DNA of 64,000 bases. It comes from Pampus argenteus. Lineage: Eukaryota > Chordata > Actinopteri > Scombriformes > Stromateidae. Shown piece after piece: positions 1 to 11,433 of the stretch. The position numbers were made by a program, and so were the translations under genes. The DNA lies in NCBI GenBank assembly GCA_036937835.1, contig CM072864.1, forward strand, positions 7,818,501-7,882,500. The letters run 5' to 3'. The notes beneath the pieces are model-generated. The model saw only the letters and a program-made list of their open reading frames with translations. It was not told where the DNA came from and made no database searches. Each line of letters opens with the position of its first letter. Within the stretch, counting starts at the first letter, position 1.

Positions 1-625
1 CATTGTGTGTGTGCCTGTGCTGTCTGCAGAGGCTGCCATGTCTCCCATTGTTCCAGGGCGAGTGAGGCAGGCTTCCTACCCCAATAGACCCTGCCTACTA
101 CAACAGCTGTGGACCAGCCCCCACCTCTCTGCCTCTCCTTCTCCCTCTCCTCCTCCTCCAACTCCTCTCTGCTTGTGCTGCTGCTGCTGCTAAACATTAA
201 CCCTGCAGCTGCCGGTTCAGGCCATAAAGAGGAGGAGAGAGGGGGGTTGTGTTTCAGAAGAGACCCTACCATGTAACGGACAAAGGAACGTAACAGAGAG
301 AGGATATCCGACAGCAGGGCTGAACTGACAGGAGTTGTGCACAGAGCTGTTTCAGTGCCCTAGAAAGAAAACAGGCTCTGAGCTAAGAGGATTGTCTTTC
401 TCAGTCACATTGGTAATAAGTGTTTGGATGGAGTCTTGTGTGATTGTGCTGAGGAAGAGAAAAGGGAAAGAAAAGTCACTGGACATCTGAATGAATTCAG
501 AACTGAAGGGGAGGTTTAAGATTCCAACTGTTTGTTGTTTATTTCTATTAATAATGAATCTGATGATGAGTTTCTCAATTCAGCAACACTTTGATTCAAT
601 AAATGCTTAAAAAAAACGAGGTTAA
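1..625 (+). other. possible last exon and 3' UTR of an upstream plus-strand gene
   Basis: A pyrimidine- and GT-rich stretch ends in a CAG acceptor at about 24-30, followed by an open frame that stops with TAA at 191-193. A canonical AATAAA lies at 598-603. This is the layout of a terminal exon with a 3' UTR of about 430 nt. The deduced tail is rich in Ser and Pro and ends in a run of Cys coded by a CTG/TGC repeat, and I do not recognise it. The open frame could be chance, so confidence is low. Confidence 0.25.
598..603 (+). terminator. AATAAA poly(A) signal, possible end of upstream gene
   Basis: Canonical hexamer followed by an A-rich stretch. It only has meaning if the terminal exon proposed for 1-193 is real. 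Confidence 0.25.
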
Positions 626-627
626 AT

Positions 628-1020
628 GGTTTACACGGCCCAAGGTGACGTCTTCAAATTGTTCGTTTACTATCATATATGAAGAGATGAGAAGCTGAAA
701 CCAGCAAATTTGAAAAAACAAACAAAAAAACAGTTCAGTCAACAAAGTGTCAGCAAATGAAAAAAACGACCATCAAGATCTCCTAAAACCCAAGGTAACG
801 CCTTTACATTAGAGCTGCACATTTAATCGGTTATTTGGATTCGTCGATCGCCAGATGTGGTGTCCAGAACCCCAAAATAATCTGTTTACCATCATATATG
901 ACAGAGAACCTGAAACTAGAGAGCCTTTTGGCATTTTTTGCTTCTGAAATGACTATCAATCAATTATCCAAATAGTTCCACATTAATCTTGCCAGTGAAC
1001 CAACTAATTGTTTCAGCTTG
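628..1020. repeat. decayed fish MITE-like repeat (family A)
   Basis: Contains landmarks shared with other copies in this window: GAGCTGCA, CCAAGGTGACGTCTTCAAAT, a GTTTACTATCATATATG block, an AGAAGCTGAAACCAG block, and an AACTAATTGTTTCAGC end. Two partial copies may be joined, one at 628-800 and one at 811-1020. Confidence 0.45.
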
Positions 1021-3247
1021 AGTACAGTTCCTCTTTCACGTGAATCTTCCTCGTTACGTTTCAACCGTCTGCCGTGTCTGAACTGGTCAGCAGCTCTGAG
1101 GTTTTCTAAATGTTTTACAGCCCTGCGTCTCGGTGTGGTTATCGCTCCAGCTTTTCAGCCTGTGTGACTCATCTGCTCTCCCTGTTAATGAAGCCACATC
1201 ATCCTCATACTCCCAGACATACCATACACACTAAACCAAGTCTGATGACAAAATGACTGGGCGCCAAGGCAACAACAACAGGGGGAAGAAAACACAGGTT
1301 TCATGAGCAGAATGTGGGAGGATAATACAATAAAGCAGAAATGCAGGGGCAAGACATCCCTGTTTCTGCAAACAACTCTAGAAAAAACATGGAACCAACA
1401 GATCTATACATACTCATACTCATTTTAAAGTTGAGTGATTCCTTCTTTAATTTGACCCTAATTGAGTAGACAAGAGACGTGACCTGAAATCGACTTTGAC
1501 CCGCACCAGACTTCCTATAGTCAAAATCAAGTGCCCCCAGGGTGCTCACATGAATGTCATTTGTTTCAAGCTATTGTCATTCAGATTTGACCATAACAGT
1601 CGAGCCAGTTTGTATAGAATTATAGTATAGATGTTTCCCAAGATTTACAGAATTTCAATTTCTCTGTCTGAGAAGAGTAAAAGCAGAGCTGTGTGTACAA
1701 GATGAACATACTTTGGGAAATCAAGGGGAAAACCCGCAGACAAAATACTTCATATCAACTCAAATGAGGCCCAGACGGTACAGGTCATCAGAAAACACAG
1801 ACCAGACGCTGAGCTACACATCAGAAATCACCCAGATCAAAAGAGCCTGTGTACAGTCAGGATTTATCCTCTTATTATGAACACATATGGCAGTCCTGCC
1901 CAGTCTGTCCTCATCTCCAGGTCTCTAATGTGTGTCCACCTAGTGGCTGAAGGAGAGAATCACCCAATCCTGACTGATTATAAGGTTGTATTTGCAATTT
2001 ATGGTGGGTTTGGACATCCTAGATAACAAACTGACACACAGCAAAGTTCTCAATTATTCATCAACATAACTGGAACTCTAAATATAAGCTATAATATGTA
2101 AATATCATCACCTTAGTCAGCTGGGTTTTCTACAACAGGTGAATTACAGATAGGTTTCTAATATTCAGATTTGTTTTGTTTCAAGGCGTAAATGGTTGTT
2201 TACAATGAAGACAGCAACTCCCATGGTCCCACGCTACTTCATGACGTCTTCAAACATATATCTTCCCCTTTGCTATTGTATCTTTATCGACTGTTCTTTC
2301 TTTTCTGCTCCCAAATTAGCTTTTACGTTTCTGCCGTGACAATCATCACTGTGGGTGTTTGAGCTCTTAATGTATCTGTCACTATCATCACTATACTGCC
2401 ACTAACATGTTCAGCAACTAGGCAGCTTTAAACCTGAATTCATCCGGGTTCATACATTATACATTTCCAGCCACGATTCCTGTCATTGCTTAGGTATTTA
2501 CCATTATTAACATTAATCATGAATTATAGGTTTCAAAACTACTAATTTGTGTAATATTTAAGTTAAGACAATGACTTTGGAGAAAAACAAAATCTGCTGG
2601 AGATAAAACTACCTGGAGAACATATAAATGAAAAGGTCACAAATTACAATTCACAGAGAAGAGAAATGTACCTTGTTGGCACCTGTGAGGAGATAATTCA
2701 ACATGTCAGATAGCAGCACAGCATGTGGGTCAGTTGACTCGCAACACTTAAAAAACTGAATGAAGGTTTGTCAGGGGATCATCATACAGGGGATCATCTG
2801 CTGTGTCAGACATTAACACACACAGACATCTGTATGGGATGAATGAGACACTGAGGGACTCGTTTCCCCTTCTAGGAGGGTCAAAGGCTGAACAGGCTGA
2901 CATGACCTGAATGAGAGCCGGTCACATGGTTGCCTGGAGCCAACACAAGGGAATGAGGATAACTCTCAACATAAAAGGCCTATTGTCACCCCCCCCACCT
3001 TCTCTCGACTCCGCCATCCACTTTCCCCAAGTGAAGATTCTTCACTAGCTGCTCAAAAACTCAATTGTAGTGTGGACATGAATGAGAGCTGGACACAAGA
3101 ATGTCAAGAAGGTGATAAAACGTGTCTTAATGGACGAAAACTTGCCTGAAAACTCCCTTTGGAAAACTTCTCCTGCAGGCACACTGGAGGTGACATGTGA
3201 CCGAATTGAAATTCAATGCAAACAACATGTAAAGCAGGATGTTGTCT

Positions 3248-3267
3248 CACACACACACACACACACA
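3248..3267. repeat. (AC)n microsatellite
   Basis: Uninterrupted AC dinucleotide run of about ten units in intergenic DNA. Confidence 0.85.
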
Positions 3268-3374
3268 ACTTCAAAGCAGCAATTTTACACACACATGCAG
3301 CTACTGGTATCTTGATTTCATAAGATAAGGTGACACAGAACAATATCAGTCTGTGTCACTCTTCAGTTTTGAAA

Positions 3375-3735
3375 AGATCAACAATTTTGATGATTAGCTG
3401 TTTCTAGCTGCTTTTCTTTGTCTTCTATACAGCTGCGAAGATTCGTCGATTAGTTGCCGACTATTAAATTAATTGCGAAGTATTCTGATATTCAATTAAT
3501 CATTTTGAGTCACTTTTAAGGGGGAAAAAAATTCTCGAATTCTCAAATATGACAGTAAACTGATTATCTTTGGGTTGTGGACTGGTTCCTGCTTCCAACA
3601 ACGTGAGGATTTGCTGCTTTTCTTTGTATCATATGATTGGAAACTGAAACCAAATGTAAATTGACACAATTCATCAAGAAAATATCTGGCAGGGTCTATC
3701 AATAAGGAAAATAATTGTTAGCTGCAGCTCTAGTA
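3375..3735. repeat. decayed fish MITE-like repeat (family A)
   Basis: Shows the family's ATTAGTTGCCGACTATTAAAT and CAATTAATCATTTTGAGTCA blocks, the ATGACAGTAAACTGATTATC block, and the GCTGCAGCTCTAGTA terminal end at 3721-3735. Confidence 0.6.
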
Positions 3736-6670
3736 AAGACACAGAAAGCAAGGATCCGTTAGCAGATGGTCTGCTGTAACTGGGGCGGCTAAAGCGAGAG
3801 CGGAACTGTCAGGGAAATTCTGAATTAAGAGTTGTAAATCAGACTCATGGGGTACAAACCCCCATTGAGAGGCAGACAGTTTAATGGGCAGTAATGTGCA
3901 CAGCTCCATGTGAGGATGGAGAGCTAATCCACCTACAAGAAACGTGACACTCGGGCCTCGGCGAGGAGATGTGCACGGTCTACAGCTGGAGCTGTGAAAG
4001 CCCCAGTGGGATCGGTGGAGGCCTCTCGTGTTAATTTGCATGAAGCCGCGGCTTAGTCGGACCTCATTAGTAAGTCAGGAGTCGCAGCCAGTGAGCCGTC
4101 ATCAGTGGTTGGCTCTAGTCTGGCTTAGATATTTGTGCGATGCGCGTGCAGCCGACAGAAATCACCTTTGCATGAACAACTTAAGAAGGTAACGTTTCTT
4201 TTATCACCGTCTCATTCCAGCGCGGCGGTGACCTTCAGAGATCTCTCACATGTAAAACAGATTCAGAGTCTGCTCTTCAGTTCATTTCTGTAGTCATAAA
4301 AGCCCAGTAATGAAAACCATTTGTCGTGGCCCCAATAAAAGGCAGGTTTCATACCACTGTAAATACTCCGGAGAGAGGTGGTGTCCCCTGCCAACCAGAC
4401 TACGAGCCATGTAACCAGACTGCCTGCCAGAGGAACAACTGTGTTCAGTCCAGCTCCACACTGGATTTCCATGTGTGTCAGCAAACGTCTTTACTACCTG
4501 ATCCTCAGTGAGTCATATTCGCGCCGAACGACTGAACCCTGACATGCTTGGAAAAAAATGCGGAGGCTGCACAAGACAAGCTGCTGAGGCCAGAGAGCCA
4601 AGTGAATCCTGGTCATAAGCAGCCATCATGTCCGGTCTATAGCGCGGCTATATGAACAAACCGGGAAACAAAGGGCTTTGTAGTGCTAAGCTATATCAGT
4701 GGGTTAGCCAGTTATCTTTGGGCTTAACTTGGGTTTTCTGACTCACTTTTAAAAAGGGGTAGATCACCATGATAACATAACGTGTCAACAGCCTGACTAC
4801 TGCCAAGAGATAAACTGATAAATCGGCCTGTATGGATGGATGGATAGATAGATTCAAATTTTAATTAACACATCTTTTCATCCACCTGCCAGTCGGTGGC
4901 GCTGCCATTAAAACCTTTGTAATTAAAAGAGCAGCAAATTTAAAATGCTTATCGATTATAGAGAGAGGGTAACCCAGAGAGAAAGAAGCTCTGTAATACA
5001 GGCTTAGGTTATTTGGAGAACAAGGACAGAGAAGGTGTACGAGTTGTTTGCTGATGGACAGTTCCTCTACATCTGGACACATCTGGCTGCCAGGCACAGC
5101 GGCTCAAACTCGACCTGAAGCTTGTAGTGCTATCTCAGCAGAGCCAGACATGCTCATCACCCACATCCTCTTCCCAAGGTCTGTCCAAGAGGAAGGGACC
5201 TATTTACGGTACAGAAAAAAAGATAATACATAGGGTTATATATGGAGATCCTCCTTCAAGGCTGCTCTCCATCCACGGGAAGAGTGCTGATGTTTTTTTT
5301 AAAAAGGCATATAGATCCGGGCTGATGGGGAGAAGTGTGGAAACAGGAAGCTGGTGAGAATTTCAAATACACTGAAGCGCCAGCGGTTCACTAAGCACCT
5401 TGTGGGAGAGAGTTTAGGGATTGAATGGGGTGGCGGGGTGCTTAAAGCTCCTCAATAACAACTTATTTTATAATAAATGAAAATAAACTGCAGGGGTGCA
5501 CAAAGGAACACTGTTCACTCGAACGCAGAGGATAAGAGACACGGCCTCCCGCTTATCCTTTATCCACACAGTCTTAATCCAAGTTATCGTGGGTCATAAC
5601 TCAAAAGCATAAATCCAAGTTTAGATTCTTAAAAAGAACAAAATTATAACCATTTAATCATTTTTTGGACAAACAGGACGTGGCGGGGAGCTGGTTTGCT
5701 TGAATTGATTAAAGCTACATTCCAAGCCATATTTTCTCTGGCGAGACTGATGAATTGAATGTTTGTTACAGCTGCAGCAGCTAAAGCAGTGTTTTGCCAA
5801 CTTCAATGTTTGTATGACCACAGATTCCTCTGTAGGGTGGATTTTGACCGAGTCTGCTGCATTTGATGGGAGCTCTCGTGCATACTATTAGGATTCCCCA
5901 AGCGCATTCAATCATCCATATTTCAGAGACTTGACGCAGCAGGCTGTGATGCAGTTTTGTAGAAATAATAACAAGGCCAAGGCTTTAAGTTGCTCTTTGT
6001 GACTTCTTGGGCTAATATTCTAGCTGTCATGCATATAAATAGTCACAGTAAGCCTTGAATTGAGGTGGCTTGGTTCAAGATGGGAGGAAACAAAAGGAAA
6101 CAATGCAGGCAAAGATAATTCCTTTCATGTAAATATCTGCATTGTGTGCGTGTAAACAACAAGGCTGATGATGATGATGATGATGTCTTGCAGAGCTCTC
6201 AGTCTTCCCTCCTGCTGTGAGCTTGTGTCGCATCGCACTGACTCTGCTGGTTAACTGATGAATATTTTGCGATGCTAATGCAGGCACCAGAAGTGCCTTT
6301 GGTATATAACCATGGTAACTACAGTACCTGCCTGCATCAGATAGCGGGGCGATAAAAGGCTGAATTGATAGCTGATAAGGAGAGGTCCCAGCTTAGCCTA
6401 TCTTCAAAGCATGGCCGTTTATGCAGAGGGGAGGCCGACACTGGAGAGATAGGCCGACTGCAGGAGGCTCTGACCCGTCTGCGCACCCCTGCTAGACTTC
6501 AAACTGACTAAATTATTGTCCCGTTGCTCTTTCCTCCCTGTAAAAGCAGTAAACTATAACCTAATAAAGTGATATTTCACAGATGGACTGACCTTGAGTG
6601 TCTGTAAGGTCGTTTGCTCCATAAATATAACATCAAAATGCCAGAGTCAGTGTCACAACAAATACTACGA

Positions 6671-6885
6671 TGTAGAGCTGAAACTATTAGCCAATTAATT
6701 AATTAGTTGATCAGTAGGAATCTATTTTGATAATTGATTTATTGTTTTAGACAAACACAAAACAAGACATTTGAAAATGTCACTTTGGACTCGTGATGGA
6801 AACGTGATAAGTATTTTGAACAGGCTAAACAATCAATCGTTTGATGGCAAAAGAATCAGCAGATTAATCGATTAGTTAGCCTTTC
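6671..6885. repeat. decayed fish MITE-like repeat (family A)
   Basis: Begins TGTAGAGCTGAAACTATTAG, contains ACAAAACAAGACATTTGA, and ends with a CAGATTAATCGATTAGTTAG block. These are the same landmarks as the copies at 3375 and 11,095. Confidence 0.6.
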
Positions 6886-8824
6886 TTATCTTTTTCTGCT
6901 CGTCTTGTCTTGAGATTCAAGCAGGTCTTTGTTTAAGCTTTTACGTCTCCTGCATAAGCATTTTAATTTTTGTACTGTATGTGAATGTCTCTGTGTACAT
7001 ATTAAATCATTAAATCTTTTGGAAAGAAAAACAGTTTTTAAACGTGCAATAGAGTCATTAGTTGCAACCATACTGCAGTGTGCTGCTCTGTTTTAGGGCT
7101 GCCACTGATGATATTTTTTTCATTATTTGTTACTCTACTTATTTTAAAATAAGTAATAGTAGTAGTAATAATAGTTATAATAACAGAGAAACTCATCAAT
7201 GAGAATATTTTGCATTTTTACTTAAAATAAATGACAATGATAAACGATGAGCCAATTATTAGACAGCTTGCGATTAGCTTTATGCAAATCAATATTACAG
7301 CCAGTTGTTTAAGCAATACTATGTTTTGAGGTGGATTGCGATACCTAATAAACAATTTAATAATCAAAACAGGTCAACAGAACCAACAGCCAAATTAAAC
7401 ACTTACTCCATGCCACGTTTCCCCGCTATAATAAAGTCCGAACACCGTATGTGGCGTCTGTGTGAGGCGGCTGCAACAAGATGTGGGACACAAAGGCGTG
7501 CAGAACATCTGCGAACAATTAGAGGCGAACAGAGCGAGCCAGCACTTATACTGCCCATTACACTTGAAGAAGTCACTGGCTCTGCTTTTCATGATGTCAT
7601 GCCGCACAGCTTGGATATGCAATCTCAAAAGTTGCACTGGGACATGGGCTCAAACAAAAACTTCAATCGAGCTCAAACGCGGGCACACGGACTATAAATG
7701 TAATCTAGCGAGCGGAGAGTGGAACCACATTTATCCGCAGAGCCCTCTGCAGCTCTGAGGTCATTCCACGGCACCGGTGGTTTTTTATGTTCTTCACCAG
7801 ATATTGTTCCAAATGTCGCACATTCATTCGGAAATCCTCACGTTTGAATTCTTTACGCTTACATGCATCAGCGAAAACATGCCAATAATTCCACCTGAAC
7901 AACAAGGTAGAATATACAGTCACATTTACTGCTGCGTTTTGCTCTCTTGGTGGACTTGGAAGAAACAGTCTCCATCTTTTTTTCCCCCTTTTTTTTTTTT
8001 TTTTTGCTCTAATCATGAGCTCACACAGCTTCGATGGGACGTTTGTGCCATGTAGCCTCCGAGGTCTGTCTTACATGATATACAGCGTTTGTCTGAAATT
8101 GCCAAAAAAAACAAAGAGCAACATTACATCAACAGACAATCTGGATAAGGCACGAGGGATACGTCATGTCTTTTCAAAGCAAAATTAGGAATGATGCAGC
8201 CTGAAAACATTAGAGGATTCATCAAGCGTTTCATAGGAGATCTTGTGTGAAACATTTTACAGCCTGAGTTCTTGCCATCTCTGCAAGTCTGTAATTCAGA
8301 AATTTAAACAATTCTCACATCCTTACGTCTTCTGACCTCAAAGTTGGTCTTTGTTCAGAAAACGATGAGACAATGAAAACAGCATGAGTGTATATCTGGC
8401 CTTAAACCAACAGGCACAGATCATTAATGGATGTTTGCTGCTACAAGAGGACTCTCAAAGCTGCACAGCAATATCTTAAGATGTTTTAAATCTTGGTTTA
8501 ATCTCCGAGAAGGGCTGCGATTTATCAAGATTACTGGCTACACGTTTTATTACCAGTAAAATCCTTCACGATGTGAAAACAAACAAGAAACAATCCACTC
8601 CTTGTGACTTGAATGCCATTCAGAAAATGTGGAAGGTTATCACATTGACTGAAAAGCGGCATTGTTAAATGATCATCCAATAACACGTATTCACTGCCAG
8701 TACTGCTCAGAACAAGTACTGGCAAATATGGGCTCGTTCACTCAGTTACTTTTACAGAAAAGTACCATTTATCTATTTACAGTCAATTTCCTTGTTTTTC
8801 TTTTTCCACTATTGTTCAACACTT

Positions 8825-8915
8825 CACCGACTAAACGACTCATCGGTTGAGAGTGAGAAAGTAATCATCAGATTAATCGATAATGAAAGTAATGATTAGT
8901 TGCAGCCACAATCTG
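8825..8915. repeat. fragment of family A repeat
   Basis: Contains CAGATTAATCGATAATGAAA followed by GATTAGTTGCAGCCACAA, which is the terminal segment of the family. Confidence 0.5.
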
Positions 8916-10010
8916 CTCCATAAAAAGTTTAACCACTAGACTCAAAAGAGGTTTCAAGTTTCCACATCACACTTGGGTAAATTGTAAACTGGACCAGGAT
9001 TGGCTCCAAACTAGCTGTGATGTGACAAACCTGCTGGTTGGTTCACACCTTAAAACTTTTAGAAACTTTCCTCCTTCAGCAAATGACTAAGAAACCAGTT
9101 TTCTAGTGTCAAACTCTGCTCATACATCTTTCTGCACAGTGAAGCTCAATCATCCAACTGAATGAACAAATACTATGTTTGAGAGGAGAAGAGGGGAGGG
9201 GGGGCTTTAAATCATCTGATAATAACGTGGACTCAAGGAAAACAACCATAGAGCCAAATTAAAGTGTAGTTGTTTTCTTAAGTCCTCCTTAAAACGACTA
9301 TCTTAACATTTCCAGGGTGGTTTATCCTCCTCCACACCAATGCTGCTGCTGCAGACATGCTAATTCATTCACTAGCATTATCATTATCATTATTATTATT
9401 ATTATAGCAGTGAGGCTGGTTGCTTGTGGAGTATCAGTGTCTCCAGTCCCAGCCATGATTTGACAGAAACTGCAGTTTGTTCCCATCATAACGTGTCTCT
9501 GCTTCAGAAACGGACCGTTAGTGGACTCAGCTGACTGTCCTTCACATGCTCCCTGTTCAGGTTCTAACCGTCCAAACTGCGACACAGCTGGACTTTAGCT
9601 ACCATGTAAAGCAGCTAAACAAAAATGTGTCTTAACCTGAATTAAAAAATGTCCTTTTTTTAAATTTAAAAATGTCATTTTTTTCCCAATGAAGACAGGC
9701 CCTCCAAACCAAAAACCCTGCACCGAAATGTCTCCCCTCCAACACGGGCAACGCTGTTACGCCCTTGCGTCTCCAAACGCTGGGAAACATAGGAGTCGTT
9801 TAATGTTTAAAACACACTAAAACCATCTATAATTAAAGTTTTATATCAACACACACACACGTTTACTTTACTTTCCGGGTGATGTTAAAACAATGAAAAG
9901 CATGCCAGGTTCAGTGTCGGTATTCCGGCAAATCTCTCGGTTTCAAGCTAACGTTACATCGCATGAAACGGCATTTTAACGCAGTTTTTTATTTTATTTT
10001 TATAACTCAC

Positions 10011-10150
10011 CTCATTTGGTTGGAAACGGCCGAAGTCGACGCTGCTGAGCCATCTTTAATACAGATATAAATACGCTAGTTTCTTTAAATGTTAAGTTAA
10101 TGTCTTGTGCTCATTTTCCAGCCTCCTCCTCTCCTGCAGCAGCCGCTTTC
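10011..10150 (-). other. candidate minus-strand first exon with a 13-codon ORF
   Basis: On the minus strand a strong splice donor GAG|GTGAGT marks an exon end at 10,011. About 40 nt upstream an ATG in a strong context (AAGATGG, 10,053) opens a 13-codon frame whose TGA (10,012-10,014) ends one base before the donor. The upstream DNA is relatively GC-rich and has a CRE-like GTGATGTCAT near 10,190, as in a promoter. I read this as a possible 5' UTR exon, with a short upstream ORF, of a gene whose body lies to the left. The 5' end is a guess and no downstream exon was found. Confidence 0.3.
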
Positions 10151-10905
10151 TTTCTCTGCTCCGCGTTTACTGTTTGGGTTGAAGAAAAGTGATGTCATTG
10201 CATGAAATTGCATTACCCGCCCCAAATGTTTTTTTTTTTTTTTCCAGAGGTTGTCCCATGCTGCCAAACATAACTTCACCATATACTTATATAAATATAA
10301 AAACTGCCTGTATATGTGGTTTTCTGTGCTTTAAATATGCTCTGCACACTTAGAAGAAAATACCTCTGCTAGAAACATAAATCTGTCCAGATTAGGATAT
10401 GATTAAAGGACAGGCTGTGTTTTTTTTCAAGTGTCTAAAAGTAATAGTCAGGAGCTCAAAATGAACATTAAAACGTTTTTCTTGTCATAATCATTCCTGC
10501 TGTTTATACTGAAAATTGGAATAATAAAGCACTTAATGTAAGAGTCTCTTTAGTGTATAAATTCCTCTTTTTGTTGCTATATACTTCCACCACAGCTCAA
10601 CATGAAACACCCCGAGTTAATACTGATGCTAAATAAAAGGAAATGTGGTAGATTGATATGATTCAGACAGCTGAAGCCTCATACAAGCTTCTCGTCAACT
10701 TGTTAACATCTACATGCCACTGATAAATGTTTGAATGCACCAGCTGAGATAGTATATCATTATTTTGTATCTGAAATTTCCCACCCTGCTCTGAAAGCAC
10801 ATCTGAGTGGGGACATTTGGACACCTGACTGTAGTTTTAAGACAGACCGGGAAAAAAAAAAAAAGTGAACATCAAAGATTTCAACAAAAATGTATCAGAA
10901 AATAG

Positions 10906-10911
10906 TTTATT
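10906..10911 (-). terminator. kansl2: poly(A) signal for the long kansl2 transcript
   Basis: AATAAA on the minus strand, about 440 nt after the stop of the proposed last kansl2 exon, which would give a compact 3' UTR. Confidence 0.5.
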
Positions 10912-11094
10912 TAGGGATGAGAGATAAAGAAACTCTAAATGTAGTTAACCTGATGCAAAATTGAGAAAATATTTACCAACTAAGGGTGCAATTTTAAGGC
11001 TTTTTAACCAACACCAAACATGAAAAGCAAATAAATTCACCAACATGACAAACAGATTCATGTAAAGTGTAATAGTCTACTGGAAAAGATTCAG

Positions 11095-11320
11095 TATAGA
11101 TCAATAAAATGCAACAATTAGTTGTTTAATCAACAACTATTTTGACAACAGATAATTTAATAATTGTTTAGTCATTTTTAAAAGAAAAAAGATTCTCTGG
11201 TTTCATTAGTATTTAATGACAGTAAACTGAGTTTCTGGGTTGTTGACCTTTCTCAGGACAAAACAAGACATTTGAGGAATTCAAGAATCAATAAAATAAG
11301 TTAGTTGCAGCCCTGGATCT
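11095..11320. repeat. decayed fish MITE-like repeat (family A), inside the inferred kansl2 3' UTR
   Basis: Starts with GCAACAATTAGTTGTTTAAT, carries GACAGTAAACTGAGTTTCTG and ACAAAACAAGACATTTGAGG, and ends TTAGTTGCAGCCCTGG. It nearly fills the 3' UTR of the long kansl2 model. Confidence 0.65.
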
Positions 11321-11346
11321 AGCATCAGTCTTTGAATTCTGTTTGT

Positions 11347-11433
11347 TCATCTGGGAGCATCAACAGCAGCATCGACGTCTTGGAGTGAACCGTCTGTGGC
11401 GTCCTCTTCACCTCCGACACCCTCTGACACCAC
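11347..11433 (-). CDS. kansl2: proposed terminal coding exon of kansl2
   Basis: A pyrimidine-rich acceptor ending CTCCTAG precedes 28 codons and a TGA. The peptide is acidic and starts VVSEGVGGEEDATDGS. It joins in phase 0 to a CAG|GTTAAC donor at 12,909, three codons before the alternative stop. Joining gives 491 residues, within one of human KANSL2. The donor is of medium strength and transcript evidence was not available. Confidence 0.6.
   Translation of the reverse strand: MVSEGVGGEEDATDGSLQDVDAAVDAPR

Larger units (their letters stand above)
626..10010. other. intergenic stretch with repeats, no gene recognised
   Basis: I see no exon set with conserved protein content on either strand. 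Open frames here are short, cross microsatellites or mobile-element remnants, and lack paired splice sites. The stretch holds several decayed copies of a short interspersed repeat, an AC repeat at 3248-3267, a TGA repeat at 6166-6184, a GGAT/GATA tract near 4833-4855 and a poly(T) near 7989-8006. If the first exon at 10,011 is real, part of this is its intron. Confidence 0.5.

Noticed and set aside
4326..4511. Cys-containing 61-codon plus-strand frame
   Set aside because: The Cys spacing suggested a small secreted domain, but flanking splice sites and similarity are lacking.
7305..7697. 130-codon open frame on the plus strand
   Set aside because: No recognised domain, no paired splice signals, and a competing frame on the other strand. 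Treated as chance.
9322..9585. 87-codon minus-strand frame near the candidate first exon
   Set aside because: It crosses an ATT/ATC microsatellite giving an Ile/Met run, and has no good acceptor in phase with the exon at 10,011.
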